Shown: positions 34,298-41,263 of the stretch, one piece after another | Layout: the number at the start of each line of letters is the position of its first letter | Numbering within the stretch: position 1 is the first letter of the stretch | Assembly (NCBI RefSeq): GCF_009749465.1 | Contig: NZ_WBIS01000001.1 | Coordinates: 1,054,001 to 1,118,000 of the forward strand | Direction of reading: 5' to 3' | DNA: 64,000 bases | Origin: Agromyces terreus | Lineage (GTDB): Bacteria; Actinomycetota; Actinomycetes; Actinomycetales; Microbacteriaceae | Translations under genes and position numbers: made by a program | Notes under the pieces: model-generated | Databases searched by the model: none | Told to the model about the DNA's origin: nothing | Seen by the model: the letters and a program-made list of their open reading frames with translations, nothing else

Positions 34298-35653
34298 TCA
34301 GCGGATGGACTTGACCTTGAGGAGGATGATGAGGCCGCCGACGAGGGCGAACACAGCACCGGTGAGGTAGAGCAGCGTGTAGTTCTTGACGTCGCCGACC
34401 GCGCCGATCGTGATGACGACGCCGGCGATCAGCGGCGCGAGCGCGCTCGGGATCTTCTGCGCGAACTGCACAACCGCCATGTACCGGCCGATCTGGTCGC
34501 GCTCGGGGATGATCGCGAAGACGATCGCCTGGTCGACCGTGGCGAACACGGCGATCGCGAGCTGCATGAGCACGGCGCCGACGATGATCTGCGGAAGTGC
34601 CCATGCGGTCGCTTCGGCGATGGCGCCGCCGACGAAGAGCACCGCCGCGATCATCACGAAGAGACGACGACGCTGCAGCTTGTCGGAGAGGAACCCGCCG
34701 ATCAGCGCGCCCGCGGCCGCGGCGAGGACGCCGATCATGCCGACGGTCGCGACGATGCCGGCGACCTCGCGAACGGGCAGGTCGAGGCGCTGCGCGTAGA
34801 AGAACGTGCCGAACGTCGTGTTGAAGTACAGGCCGACGAAGAACACGAAGCGGCCGAGCCAGTTCCACGCGAAGTCGGGGTACTTGCGCACGTTGAAGCC
34901 GTAGCTCGTCACCACCGACTTGACGGTGACGTGACCGGTTCGGGGCAGGTCCTTCGAGCTGCCCTCCGGCTTGATGAGTGGGAAGATGCCGAGCATCACG
35001 GCGCCGATGACGCCGGGCACGAGGAACACGAGCGTCGTGTTCGAAGAGACCGCGTAGGCGACGCCGATGCCGAGCACGGGGGCGATCTGGGTCATGAGTC
35101 CGGTCAGCGCCGACACCTTGCCGCGCTGCGACTCGGGGAGTTTGTCGGCCATGAGGAGCTGCAGCGGCGCGCCCGCGATCGACCAGCCCGACATTCCGAG
35201 CACCCAGCCCGCGCCGACGATCAGCAGGTTCGGCGCCAGGGAGATCACGATCAGGCCGAGGAGTCCGATCACGATGCCGAGGTAGATGAAGGGCGTTCGC
35301 CGACCGAAACGCGATCGCGTGCGGTCGCTCCAGATGCCGATCAGCGGGCTGATGATCAGGTAGACCGCCTGCGCCGTGCCCGTGATGTAGCCGAGCACCT
35401 CTTCATGTCCGGGCGCGAGCTCGCTGATGCGAACGGCGAGACCGTACGACAACGGCACCATCATGGCCATCGAGACGCCGAAGCTCGCGAGCATCAGCCA
35501 GAAGATGTAGCTGCGGCTCATCGGCTGCTGCGGTTCGGCCGCGACGGTGTCGGCCGCGGCATCGACGCCCGGGGGAACGATCGCGTCGGACACGGCGAGG
35601 CCGGCAGCGAGCTCCGCGCCCGGCTCGTTCTTCGTCACCATTGACTCCTTCAT
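34298..35653 (-). CDS. MFS glycoside importer (locus 3)
   Basis: The 451-residue protein has a soluble tail of about 45 residues followed by about 12 hydrophobic segments. MFS signatures GIWSDRTRSRFGRRTPF and GGFLSDKLQRRRLFV match those of the locus 1 transporter, as does YPDFAWNWLGR in the central loop. ATG 35653 has no ribosome site; ATG 35641 has AAGGAG only 3 nt upstream, so the start is uncertain by four residues. First gene of locus 3, preceded by two 17-bp palindromes and the divergent TetR gene. It probably imports a rhamnosylated glycoside. Confidence 0.87.
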   Translation of the reverse strand: MKESMVTKNEPGAELAAGLAVSDAIVPPGVDAAADTVAAEPQQPMSRSYIFWLMLASFGVSMAMMVPLSYGLAVRISELAPGHEEVLGYITGTAQAVYLIISPLIGIWSDRTRSRFGRRTPFIYLGIVIGLLGLIVISLAPNLLIVGAGWVLGMSGWSIAGAPLQLLMADKLPESQRGKVSALTGLMTQIAPVLGIGVAYAVSSNTTLVFLVPGVIGAVMLGIFPLIKPEGSSKDLPRTGHVTVKSVVTSYGFNVRKYPDFAWNWLGRFVFFVGLYFNTTFGTFFYAQRLDLPVREVAGIVATVGMIGVLAAAAGALIGGFLSDKLQRRRLFVMIAAVLFVGGAIAEATAWALPQIIVGAVLMQLAIAVFATVDQAIVFAIIPERDQIGRYMAVVQFAQKIPSALAPLIAGVVITIGAVGDVKNYTLLYLTGAVFALVGGLIILLKVKSIR

Positions 35654-35707
35654 CGGTGAAGCCGACCACGCGATCGTACGCGGGCCGTGCTGAGGAACTC
35701 CTCAAAA

Positions 35708-35754
35708 GTAACCATTTTGGTTACATCTTCGCCAAGAGTAACCACAGCGGTTAC
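35708..35754. promoter_or_regulatory. twin 17-bp TetR-type operators
   Basis: Two palindromes lie between the divergent MFS and TetR genes: gtaaccattttggttac (35708-35724, perfect 7-bp arms) and gtaaccacagcggttac (35738-35754, 6-bp arms). Their centres are exactly 30 bp apart, about three helical turns, which places both on the same DNA face and suits cooperative binding of two dimers. Confidence 0.85.
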
Positions 35755-35819
35755 GATTGGCAAGTCGGCCTCGACGGCGCTTCTGCCAGACTCGATGAAT
35801 GCGCCGACAGGGAGATGAC

Positions 35820-36503
35820 ATGCACGGTTCGGATTCGTCGGCCATCGCCGAGGCTCCAGACGTCGAGCCGACGGCAACTGCCCCCAGAGGACGCCGCGGA
35901 CCGTATGCGAGCACGCCGGCACGCCGTGCCGAGATCGTCCGCGCCGCACTCGCGAGCTTCGCCGAGCACGGATATGAGCGAGCATCGCTCCGCGACATCG
36001 CCGCACGGGCCGACCTCACGCATGCCGCACTCCTCCGGCACTTCGCCAGCAAGGATGATCTCCTCCTCGCCGCCCTCGCACAGCGCGACGACGACGACGA
36101 GGAGGTGGCGCGCCGAATCATGCAGTCGAAGGTCTCAGCCGAGCGCGTGCTCTCCAGCGTGCTCTCCGACGAGTTCGCCCATCCCGAACACCAGCGCAAC
36201 TGGCTGGCGATCACCGTGGCCGCGACGAACCCCCATCACCCGGCACACGACTTCTTCATCGCGCGACGAGAGCGCATGCGCGTGCACTTCTCGAGCGGCC
36301 AACTCACCACCGCACACGACGGTGAAGAGCTCACCGCAGACGACAAGGTCACCATGCTCATGGCGATGATCGACGGCCTGCGCATCCAGGCCCTGCTCGA
36401 CCCATCCCGAGAGGTCCTCCCGCTGCTCGAGACCTTCATGCGGCTCATCACGACTGATGACGATCGACATGGCACCCTCGAGGCATCGTCGCGGGCGGAC
36501 TAA
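35820..36503 (+). CDS. TetR family transcriptional regulator (locus 3)
   Basis: The 227-residue regulator starts at ATG 35820, chosen because GGGAGAT lies 5 nt upstream; an in-frame ATG at 35799 lacks one. The N-terminal TetR DNA-binding domain reads ARRAEIVRAALASFAEHGYE, then ASLRDIAARADLTHAALLRHF, with the usual DDLLLAAL helix 4 start. The C-terminal ligand domain is about 150 residues. Divergent from the locus 3 MFS gene, with twin palindromic operators between, so it is very likely the repressor of locus 3 and of itself. Confidence 0.93.
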   Translation: MHGSDSSAIAEAPDVEPTATAPRGRRGPYASTPARRAEIVRAALASFAEHGYERASLRDIAARADLTHAALLRHFASKDDLLLAALAQRDDDDEEVARRIMQSKVSAERVLSSVLSDEFAHPEHQRNWLAITVAATNPHHPAHDFFIARRERMRVHFSSGQLTTAHDGEELTADDKVTMLMAMIDGLRIQALLDPSREVLPLLETFMRLITTDDDRHGTLEASSRAD

Positions 36504-37075
36504 ACGCCGCGCATGCGTTGCAGAAGTCAATGCATCAAGATCTACCGCGTGAGATGACACACGCTTGGTCGCGGCTTCCAGCATCGCCACCGCCCATGCG
36601 GGCACCCACAAGCGCAATGCCACGTCCCTGACCGGCGTCTGCGCACGGCGGCGCGGCCCTGGTTCGCGCCGCGCGACGCGCCGATTCGCAGCCCCATCGA
36701 GATGCATCGAGGCAAATCGAGCGCTTTTGCCAACAAAGAAGCTTAGGCTGTCATGTTCGCGCAGGCCTGACTTCAGGCGCAGAGAATACCTGATCAGAGG
36801 CACTTTGTAGGGCGGACGGGACTTGAATCCGTGACCGATGGACTCGCCCAGGCCGAGGTGGCAAGACTCCGAATCGCGGCGACTGCTCGACCGATCTCGA
36901 CATGACCTGGGATTTCTCGCCGATCCTGAATTTACGAGTTCCAGAATACCTGGGATGACTCGGAGCATCTCGACCGAGCTCGACTCGAATAAACGTTGGA
37001 TACGCGTTGACGGATCAAGTCCCCGCCGTCGGATTCACCCCGAACTCGAGCACTCCGGCATTCGCATCGTTTGCG
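36504..37075. other. 572-nt stretch without a gene, containing att-like repeat 2
   Basis: No convincing coding frame is present. GC content drops relative to locus 3. It contains a short inverted repeat gcctgacttcaggc near 36767, the tRNA-derived repeat at 36807-36842, and, close to its right end (from about 36985), sequence with patchy similarity to the region left of Fic copy 1 (acgttggata..., cgacggat... near 11985). Confidence 0.6.
36807..36842 (-). repeat. tRNA-Met/Ile 3'-end copy (att-like repeat 2)
   Basis: These 36 bases match the 3' half of the tRNA at 41177-41253 with one C-to-T change in the T arm. Similarity continues outward: TGATCA at 36791-36796 corresponds to TGATCA at 41160-41165 beside the real tRNA. 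Same orientation as the tRNA and as repeat 1. Confidence 0.8.
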
Positions 37076-37702
37076 CTACTCGATGACGATGACCGGGACG
37101 AACTCCCCCAACGGGATCGGGTCCCGGTTCTGATCGAACACCCGCAGCAGGTCGATGTACGTGCGCTTGTCAATGCTCCAGTCATACACAGTTGGCGGCG
37201 ACTCCGAACCCTGCGCTGCGAGATAGATAAGGTCGCCGATCAAGCGCGTCGCGCGCCCATTGCCGTCGACGAACGGATGAATCCGGACGAGTTCGGCGTG
37301 CACGGCGATACCGAGCTGACGAGCATCCCAATCACTCGTGTTCGCCCATCTGTACGCGAGATTGTCCAACGTCGCGTGCAAGTCGACCTGCACCTGTGCG
37401 GGATCGACGCCGATACTGAGCAGCCGAACACGAGGTCGACCCGCCCACGTCCAGACTGCACCGTACAAGCGGGCATGCAGGTCGAACACGAACCCCGGCG
37501 TCAACAGATCGTCGACGCCCAGTTCGCCGCGCAGCACTGCATTGATGAGATCCAGAGCGACAGCCTGCTCGATTGCTTGCTCAAGCTCGAAGATCGCCGC
37601 CCTCAGTGGTGGATCTCCGACTACCGCTCGAGCCTCCGCTGTGAGCGCGTCCGCGTCGTCCGGATCAAGTGGCGTCTCGCCGTATCCAGGATCGAACGTC
37701 AC
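37076..37702 (-). CDS. Fic family toxin, copy 2
   Basis: The 208-residue protein is about 95 percent identical to Fic copy 1 (12079-12705), with the same HPFVDGNGR motif at residues 142-150 and substitutions mostly conservative (for example His91 to Arg, Asp108 to His, Phe130 to Leu). The GTG start at 37702 overlaps the antitoxin stop as GTGA. All catalytic residues are kept, so both copies may be active. It lies 234 nt right of att-like repeat 2 and in the same orientation as copy 1, making the pair a 25-kb-spaced direct repeat. Confidence 0.92.
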   Translation of the reverse strand: MTFDPGYGETPLDPDDADALTAEARAVVGDPPLRAAIFELEQAIEQAVALDLINAVLRGELGVDDLLTPGFVFDLHARLYGAVWTWAGRPRVRLLSIGVDPAQVQVDLHATLDNLAYRWANTSDWDARQLGIAVHAELVRIHPFVDGNGRATRLIGDLIYLAAQGSESPPTVYDWSIDKRTYIDLLRVFDQNRDPIPLGEFVPVIVIE

Positions 37703-37872
37703 TTGCCCGCGCGAATCGCGCGCGCCTTCGCAGCCTCGACGAAACGACGAGCCTCTGCCGACGCCACGTACCCACTCGGCACTACCCGGTTCTCCAGCTT
37801 CGCCGACGCCGCAGTCGAACGAACGACCGCACGCCGAAGTGCAACCGGCGATACCTTCCGAACAGCAGCCAC
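37699..37872 (-). CDS. class I Fic antitoxin-like protein, copy 2 (GTG start)
   Basis: The 57-residue frame starts at GTG 37872, where copy 1 has ATG; the ribosome site GGGAGGT upstream is conserved. The inhibitory motif SAKLEN is kept at residues 23-28, with changes elsewhere (Glu21 to Ala, Asn33 to Ser, SSK to AGK near the end). The 4-nt overlap with fic is conserved. The weaker start codon could lower antitoxin level relative to copy 1; whether each antitoxin neutralises both toxins is open. Confidence 0.75.
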   Translation of the reverse strand: MAAVRKVSPVALRRAVVRSTAASAKLENRVVPSGYVASAEARRFVEAAKARAIRAGK

Positions 37873-37998
37873 GTCACACCTCCCAAGAACGTCCCGCCCA
37901 TTCTAAGCGAAAAGCCCGATCTGCGCCCCCTACCGTCCAGCGAAGTCGCGCCGCTCAGGGGAAACCAGGCGCACGCCCGGCACGGAAACCAGGCCGAA

Positions 37999-38270
37999 TC
38001 AAGGATGTGATCCCAGGCACCGTCGCCCGAATAACGGCGGTGCCGCTTCCAGAGCGTTTGCCAAGGCCCGAACGACTCGGGAACATCACGTCAGGGCGAA
38101 CCGACCCGGTACCGCCCGATGATGCCCTCGATCACCCGGCGGTCTTGCCGAAACGGGCGACCACGCTTGCCAATCGGCGATGGCAACAGCAGACGGATTC
38201 GGTCCCATTGGGCATCCGTCAATTCAGCAGCGCGAGGCACCCGAGTATCATCCCGCGCGCCACTCACCAT
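37999..38270 (-). pseudogene. IS5-type transposase N-terminal fragment with nonsense codon
   Basis: From ATG 38270 the frame encodes ELTDAQWDRIRLLLPSP, KRGRPFRQDRRVIEGI and YRVGSP, then TGA at 38091-38093 where IS5 relatives have Trp, then RDVPESFGPWQTLWKRH and RYSGDGAWDHIL in the same frame. Homology stops near 37999, so the DDE core is lost. Its start codon abuts the left end of the next IS element. Confidence 0.85.
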
Positions 38271-38324
38271 TAGGACGTGTTGCTAAAGCCTGGCCGGTGT
38301 GAGAGCTCGATCTGGATCAGCTGG

Positions 38325-38699
38325 TTACTTCGTTGACCGCGACGGCGCGGCCTGCAGGATCAGCTGCCGCGAAGCCTCAGCATCATCCACGGATAGGTAG
38401 AGCTGGCGGAAGTGCTCCGCTTCGTCGAGCCGGATGCTGAGTGCGGTGCCGGTTCCCGAGTAGTTCCAGTAGTGCCGCTCACCCTTGGGATGAAATGTGC
38501 CGACGAGCTTGCCGGAGATGTCCAGTCCCGGGCCACGCCATCCGGTAGGAATCCGGTAGGGGGCGGGTTCCACGGACACATTCGTAACGCTGGACAACGG
38601 GACGGTGAGCTTCTTCCGGAAGCCCCAGACCTTATCCATTCCTTTGGGAACGATGATGAGGTTCCCATTCTCGATCCTCAACGAGTTCCGGGCAGGCAT
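38325..38699 (-). CDS. hypothetical protein, PH-domain-like; IS passenger
   Basis: The 124-residue soluble protein starts at ATG 38699. The composition is beta-rich: NGNLIIVPKGMDKVWGFRKKLTVPLSSVTNVSV at the start, a short GWRGPGLDISGKLVGTF region, and a C-terminal helix (AEHFRQLYLSVDDAEASRQL). This is the layout of small bacterial PH-like proteins, but I cannot name the family with certainty. It lies inside the inverted ends of the IS5-type element, downstream of the transposase and in the same direction. A 15-nt perfect palindrome (38703-38717) sits just before its start. Confidence 0.6.
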   Translation of the reverse strand: MPARNSLRIENGNLIIVPKGMDKVWGFRKKLTVPLSSVTNVSVEPAPYRIPTGWRGPGLDISGKLVGTFHPKGERHYWNYSGTGTALSIRLDEAEHFRQLYLSVDDAEASRQLILQAAPSRSTK

Positions 38700-38724
38700 G
38701 CCCCCAGATTATCTGGGCAGCTGC

Positions 38725-39622
38725 TCACTCGACCCTAGGGATCTTGGCGGTGCTCGCGATCCAGTGCAGGGTCGCGGCGAGGCAGAGGCCTGCGTGGTAG
38801 TTGCGGGCGGTCTTGTCGGAGCGCATGGCGATCCCGCGCCATTGCTTGAGCTTGTTGAAGCAACGCTCGACGACGTTGCGGCCACGGTAGCGGGTTCGTT
38901 GCTGGTCGCCGAAGTCGATGGGCCGCCCGCGGCGTTTGCGGCGATGTGCGATCTGGTCGTCGCGCTCGGGGATTGTCGCGGCGATCCCGTGCTTCCGCAG
39001 CCAGGCACGGTTCGCCTTCGACGGGTAGCCCTTGTCTGCGAGCACACGGTCCGGCCGGGTCCGTGGCCTGCCTCTCGCGCCGGGGACGCGGATCTCGCTC
39101 AGCGTCGCGGCAAGCATGCTGGTGTCCGCTGCTTGCCCGGGCGTGAGGATGAACGCGAGAGCACGTCCCTTCCCGTCGCAGACCAGGTGGTTCTTCGTCG
39201 TCAATCCGCCGCGGGAGCGGCCGATCGCATGATCGGGCGGTTCCTCACCGAACTTCTTGTAGTTCGATAGAGCCCCCTGTGGTGCGGGGAAGGGTCGCAC
39301 CGTGCTGGTGCACGCGCACGATCGTGGAGTCGATCGACGCGACCCAATCCAGATCACCGGACTGCTGCGCGAGCGACTGCGTCTTCTCCAGCACCCGCGC
39401 CCACACGCCATGCTCGGACCACCGGTTGAAGTTCTTGTAGATCGTGTTCCAGTTCCCGAACCGCTCCGGCACGTCCCGCCACGGCGCCCCGGTCCGGAAC
39501 CGCCACGCCGTCGCCTCCACCACCGCGCGCCGATCCACCGGCGGCCGCCCCGTCGACTTCACAACCGGGAACAGCGGGCCAATCATAGCCCACGCCTCAT
39601 CCGAGATCACATCACGCGACAC
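38725..39622 (-). CDS. IS5-family transposase, two overlapping frames
   Basis: The first frame (GTG 39622 to 39245, 125 residues) carries ISDEAWAMIGPLFP, the GAPWRDVPERFGNWNTIYKN region and the first catalytic Asp in WVASIDSTIVRVHQH. The second (to 38725) carries IGRSRGGLTTKNHLV, LADKGYPSKANRAW with the second Asp, and the Glu region RNVVERCFNKLKQWRGIAMR. The frames must be joined by a +1 (or -2) shift around the five-G run at 39273-39277. This could be programmed, as in IS427-type elements, or a G-insertion that disables it. Confidence 0.85.
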
Positions 39623-39685
39623 GCGTTCAAGACTCGCCCACGAGGCACCCGAAGGTGTTTAGCAACACGGCCTAGGAGACACGCT

Positions 39686-40267
39686 CTAGGCCAGCGGGTC
39701 GACAAGGAATTGGGCGAACCGCAGATGAGTTTTCCGTGAGGCGACAGCCATGCCCGAGCTCAACGAGGTCCCCAAAGTCAGCATCACGGTGTCTTCGCCA
39801 GATTCGATTTCCAACGCATAGTAGTGGAGACCGGCGATTCGCTGCGTGGTAAGTGCCACCGGACACGGAAGTGCGTGCTCGAGGATCAGGCGGGCCTGTC
39901 CGTCTTCACAGGTCCAGGCCTCTAGCTGCCTATCCCGTTCGATAAGCGCGGTCATCACATGGAGCGGACCGACACGAGCGAATCGTATAGGCCCAGTAAA
40001 CCCTTCGCGCCGAAGGCTTCGTGCCGCACGCCGCGCCCTATGCGAAGTCACGACACCCGACAAGACAAGGGCCACCGCACACAGCACAGCAAAGAGACTG
40101 TATCGGACAACGACCGAGAGAAACGGTTCCCAGTCCGGGGGCGCTGTCGAGAACGTCGACGACAATGCTCCTAGGACCGGCGAGGCGATCGCAATGGATC
40201 CGACCCCGATTATGGCAATTGCTCTGTGCCTTGACCTCACGGCTTCGGGGCGCACTTCAACCATCAT
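39686..40267 (-). CDS. hypothetical membrane protein, coupled to upstream gene
   Basis: The 193-residue protein starts at ATG 40267, chosen because it overlaps the stop of the 274-residue gene as ATGA. Two N-terminal membrane segments (about residues 14-34 and 45-68) are followed by a basic linker (SHRARRAARSLRREG) and a cytoplasmic domain of about 110 residues with a beta-rich tail. The family is not recognised. GC is lower than in the flanking core genome. The tight coupling and small membrane topology would fit an immunity or partner protein for the preceding product, but nothing in the sequence proves it. Confidence 0.5.
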   Translation of the reverse strand: MMVEVRPEAVRSRHRAIAIIGVGSIAIASPVLGALSSTFSTAPPDWEPFLSVVVRYSLFAVLCAVALVLSGVVTSHRARRAARSLRREGFTGPIRFARVGPLHVMTALIERDRQLEAWTCEDGQARLILEHALPCPVALTTQRIAGLHYYALEIESGEDTVMLTLGTSLSSGMAVASRKTHLRFAQFLVDPLA

Positions 40268-41088
40268 GGGAAGACTCGCGTTTCCCACCATGCGTCGATT
40301 GCTGGGATGTTCGCAATTTCGATCGTGTCAGTTCCGAGTCCCACCCACGCGAACGCAACGCCGCTTACAGATTCAAGCCCCGTCGCGACATGCTTACCCG
40401 AGTACACCAAGCTATTTCCGAGCCCGAGGGTTGCAAGTGTAAGCGGCGCACCAACCAGGCAGCTTCGTGTGTTCCAATCGGCCATGCAACTCGCTCCGGC
40501 GGAAACCAGCCCTGCACCCGCTGCTGTTACGCCAGCGATAGATGCAACGAGAGGAACCTCGCTGAAGGTTACGGCAACGATACCTGCATAGCCCCCGATA
40601 TTGCCCGCGGCGCCCGCGAAGTCGAGCATCTTGCGCTTGTTGCTTTCCGCAAGCGCTTGCGAGTACCCGGCTCGATTCGAATCGAGCGCTCCGCAGACCC
40701 CCGGATTTGCTCCGGGCATACATCCCTCAGCAATTGGCCCTGAAAGCCCAGCGCCCACCTCGTCGGCCTGCGCCTCAATTCGGCCCGCCAGAGTCCTCGC
40801 CGCAATTATGGCGTCACTGGAGCTGCTCGAGTTGGCGCGCATAACCACCTGCCGCGATTTGTCGCGGATGTTTGGATTGAACGTGCTGCTATCGGTTGGG
40901 CCCTGCATGAGAGGCCCGACTCGTCCGAGTACAGGTACGACACGACGCCCGCCGTAGGTGTTTCCGAGGTCCATGAACACGGGCCGGCCGTCGTACGTGT
41001 ACCCGGCGGAGGCGACGTAGACGCCCCATCCGAAGCCGCCGCCCATCCAGGACGGTTGTGACGTGTTCTTGTCGTACACGGTGTTCAC
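40264..41088 (-). CDS. hypothetical protein with two C-x8-C pairs; possibly 5'-truncated
   Basis: The product is 274 residues from GTG 41088. The N-terminal 60 residues are Gly/Tyr-rich (GGGFGWGVYVASAGYTYDG). Residues 150-255 are hydrophobic and small-residue rich, with possible membrane segments. Cysteines fall in two equal pairs, Cys123/Cys132 and Cys201/Cys210, each C-M-x7-C, suggesting disulfides and an extracytoplasmic location. There is no signal peptide, and the frame stays open about 13 codons upstream of the GTG before a stop near the tRNA, so the gene may be the 3' remnant of a larger surface or polymorphic-toxin-like protein. Family not recognised. Confidence 0.5.
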   Translation of the reverse strand: MNTVYDKNTSQPSWMGGGFGWGVYVASAGYTYDGRPVFMDLGNTYGGRRVVPVLGRVGPLMQGPTDSSTFNPNIRDKSRQVVMRANSSSSSDAIIAARTLAGRIEAQADEVGAGLSGPIAEGCMPGANPGVCGALDSNRAGYSQALAESNKRKMLDFAGAAGNIGGYAGIVAVTFSEVPLVASIAGVTAAGAGLVSAGASCMADWNTRSCLVGAPLTLATLGLGNSLVYSGKHVATGLESVSGVAFAWVGLGTDTIEIANIPAIDAWWETRVFP

Positions 41089-41176
41089 GGTCTCCGCATT
41101 TGTGGTGAATAAGTGGAGACTCAGTCAAGTCCCTGTCCTTTCAATTGGACAAGAAGACCTGATCAGACCCATTTCA

Positions 41177-41253
41177 TGGTAGGGCGGACGGGACTTGAAC
41201 CCGTGACCGATGGATTATGAGTCCACTGCTCTAACCGGCTGAGCTACCGCCCC
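41177..41253 (-). tRNA. tRNA with CAT anticodon (Met elongator or Ile2)
   Basis: On the minus strand, 77 nt including an encoded CCA fold as a full cloverleaf: acceptor strands at 41253-41247 and 41187-41181 with a G-U at 1-72, D arm GCTCAGCCGGTTAGAGC, anticodon loop CTCATAA, T loop TTCAAGT. CAT can read AUG, or AUA if lysidine-modified; I cannot separate these. It marks the boundary between accessory DNA (left) and core genes (right), and two partial copies of its 3' end lie to the left. Confidence 0.95.
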
Positions 41254-41263
41254 GTGAGCGACG

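Larger units (their letters stand above)
38273..39672 (-). mobile_element. IS5-family element, 1.4 kb, with 15-bp inverted ends and a passenger gene
   Basis: Left end ggacgtgttgctaaa (38273-38287) and right end tttagcaacacggcc (39658-39672) are inverted repeats with one mismatch in 15. Both are bordered outside by TA (38271-38272 and 39673-39674), consistent with a short target duplication. Inside are a two-frame DDE transposase (38725-39622) and, beyond its 3' end, a separate 124-residue gene (38325-38699). The element sits right against a decayed transposase gene. Confidence 0.7.

Noticed and set aside
14572..36842. Partial tRNA copies as functional tRNA genes
   Set aside because: Both lack the 5' half and anticodon arm; only the T arm and acceptor 3' strand are present.
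36135..36968. 277-residue minus-strand frame opposite tetR and across att-like repeat 2
   Set aside because: Antisense to a clear TetR gene and runs through a tRNA fragment.
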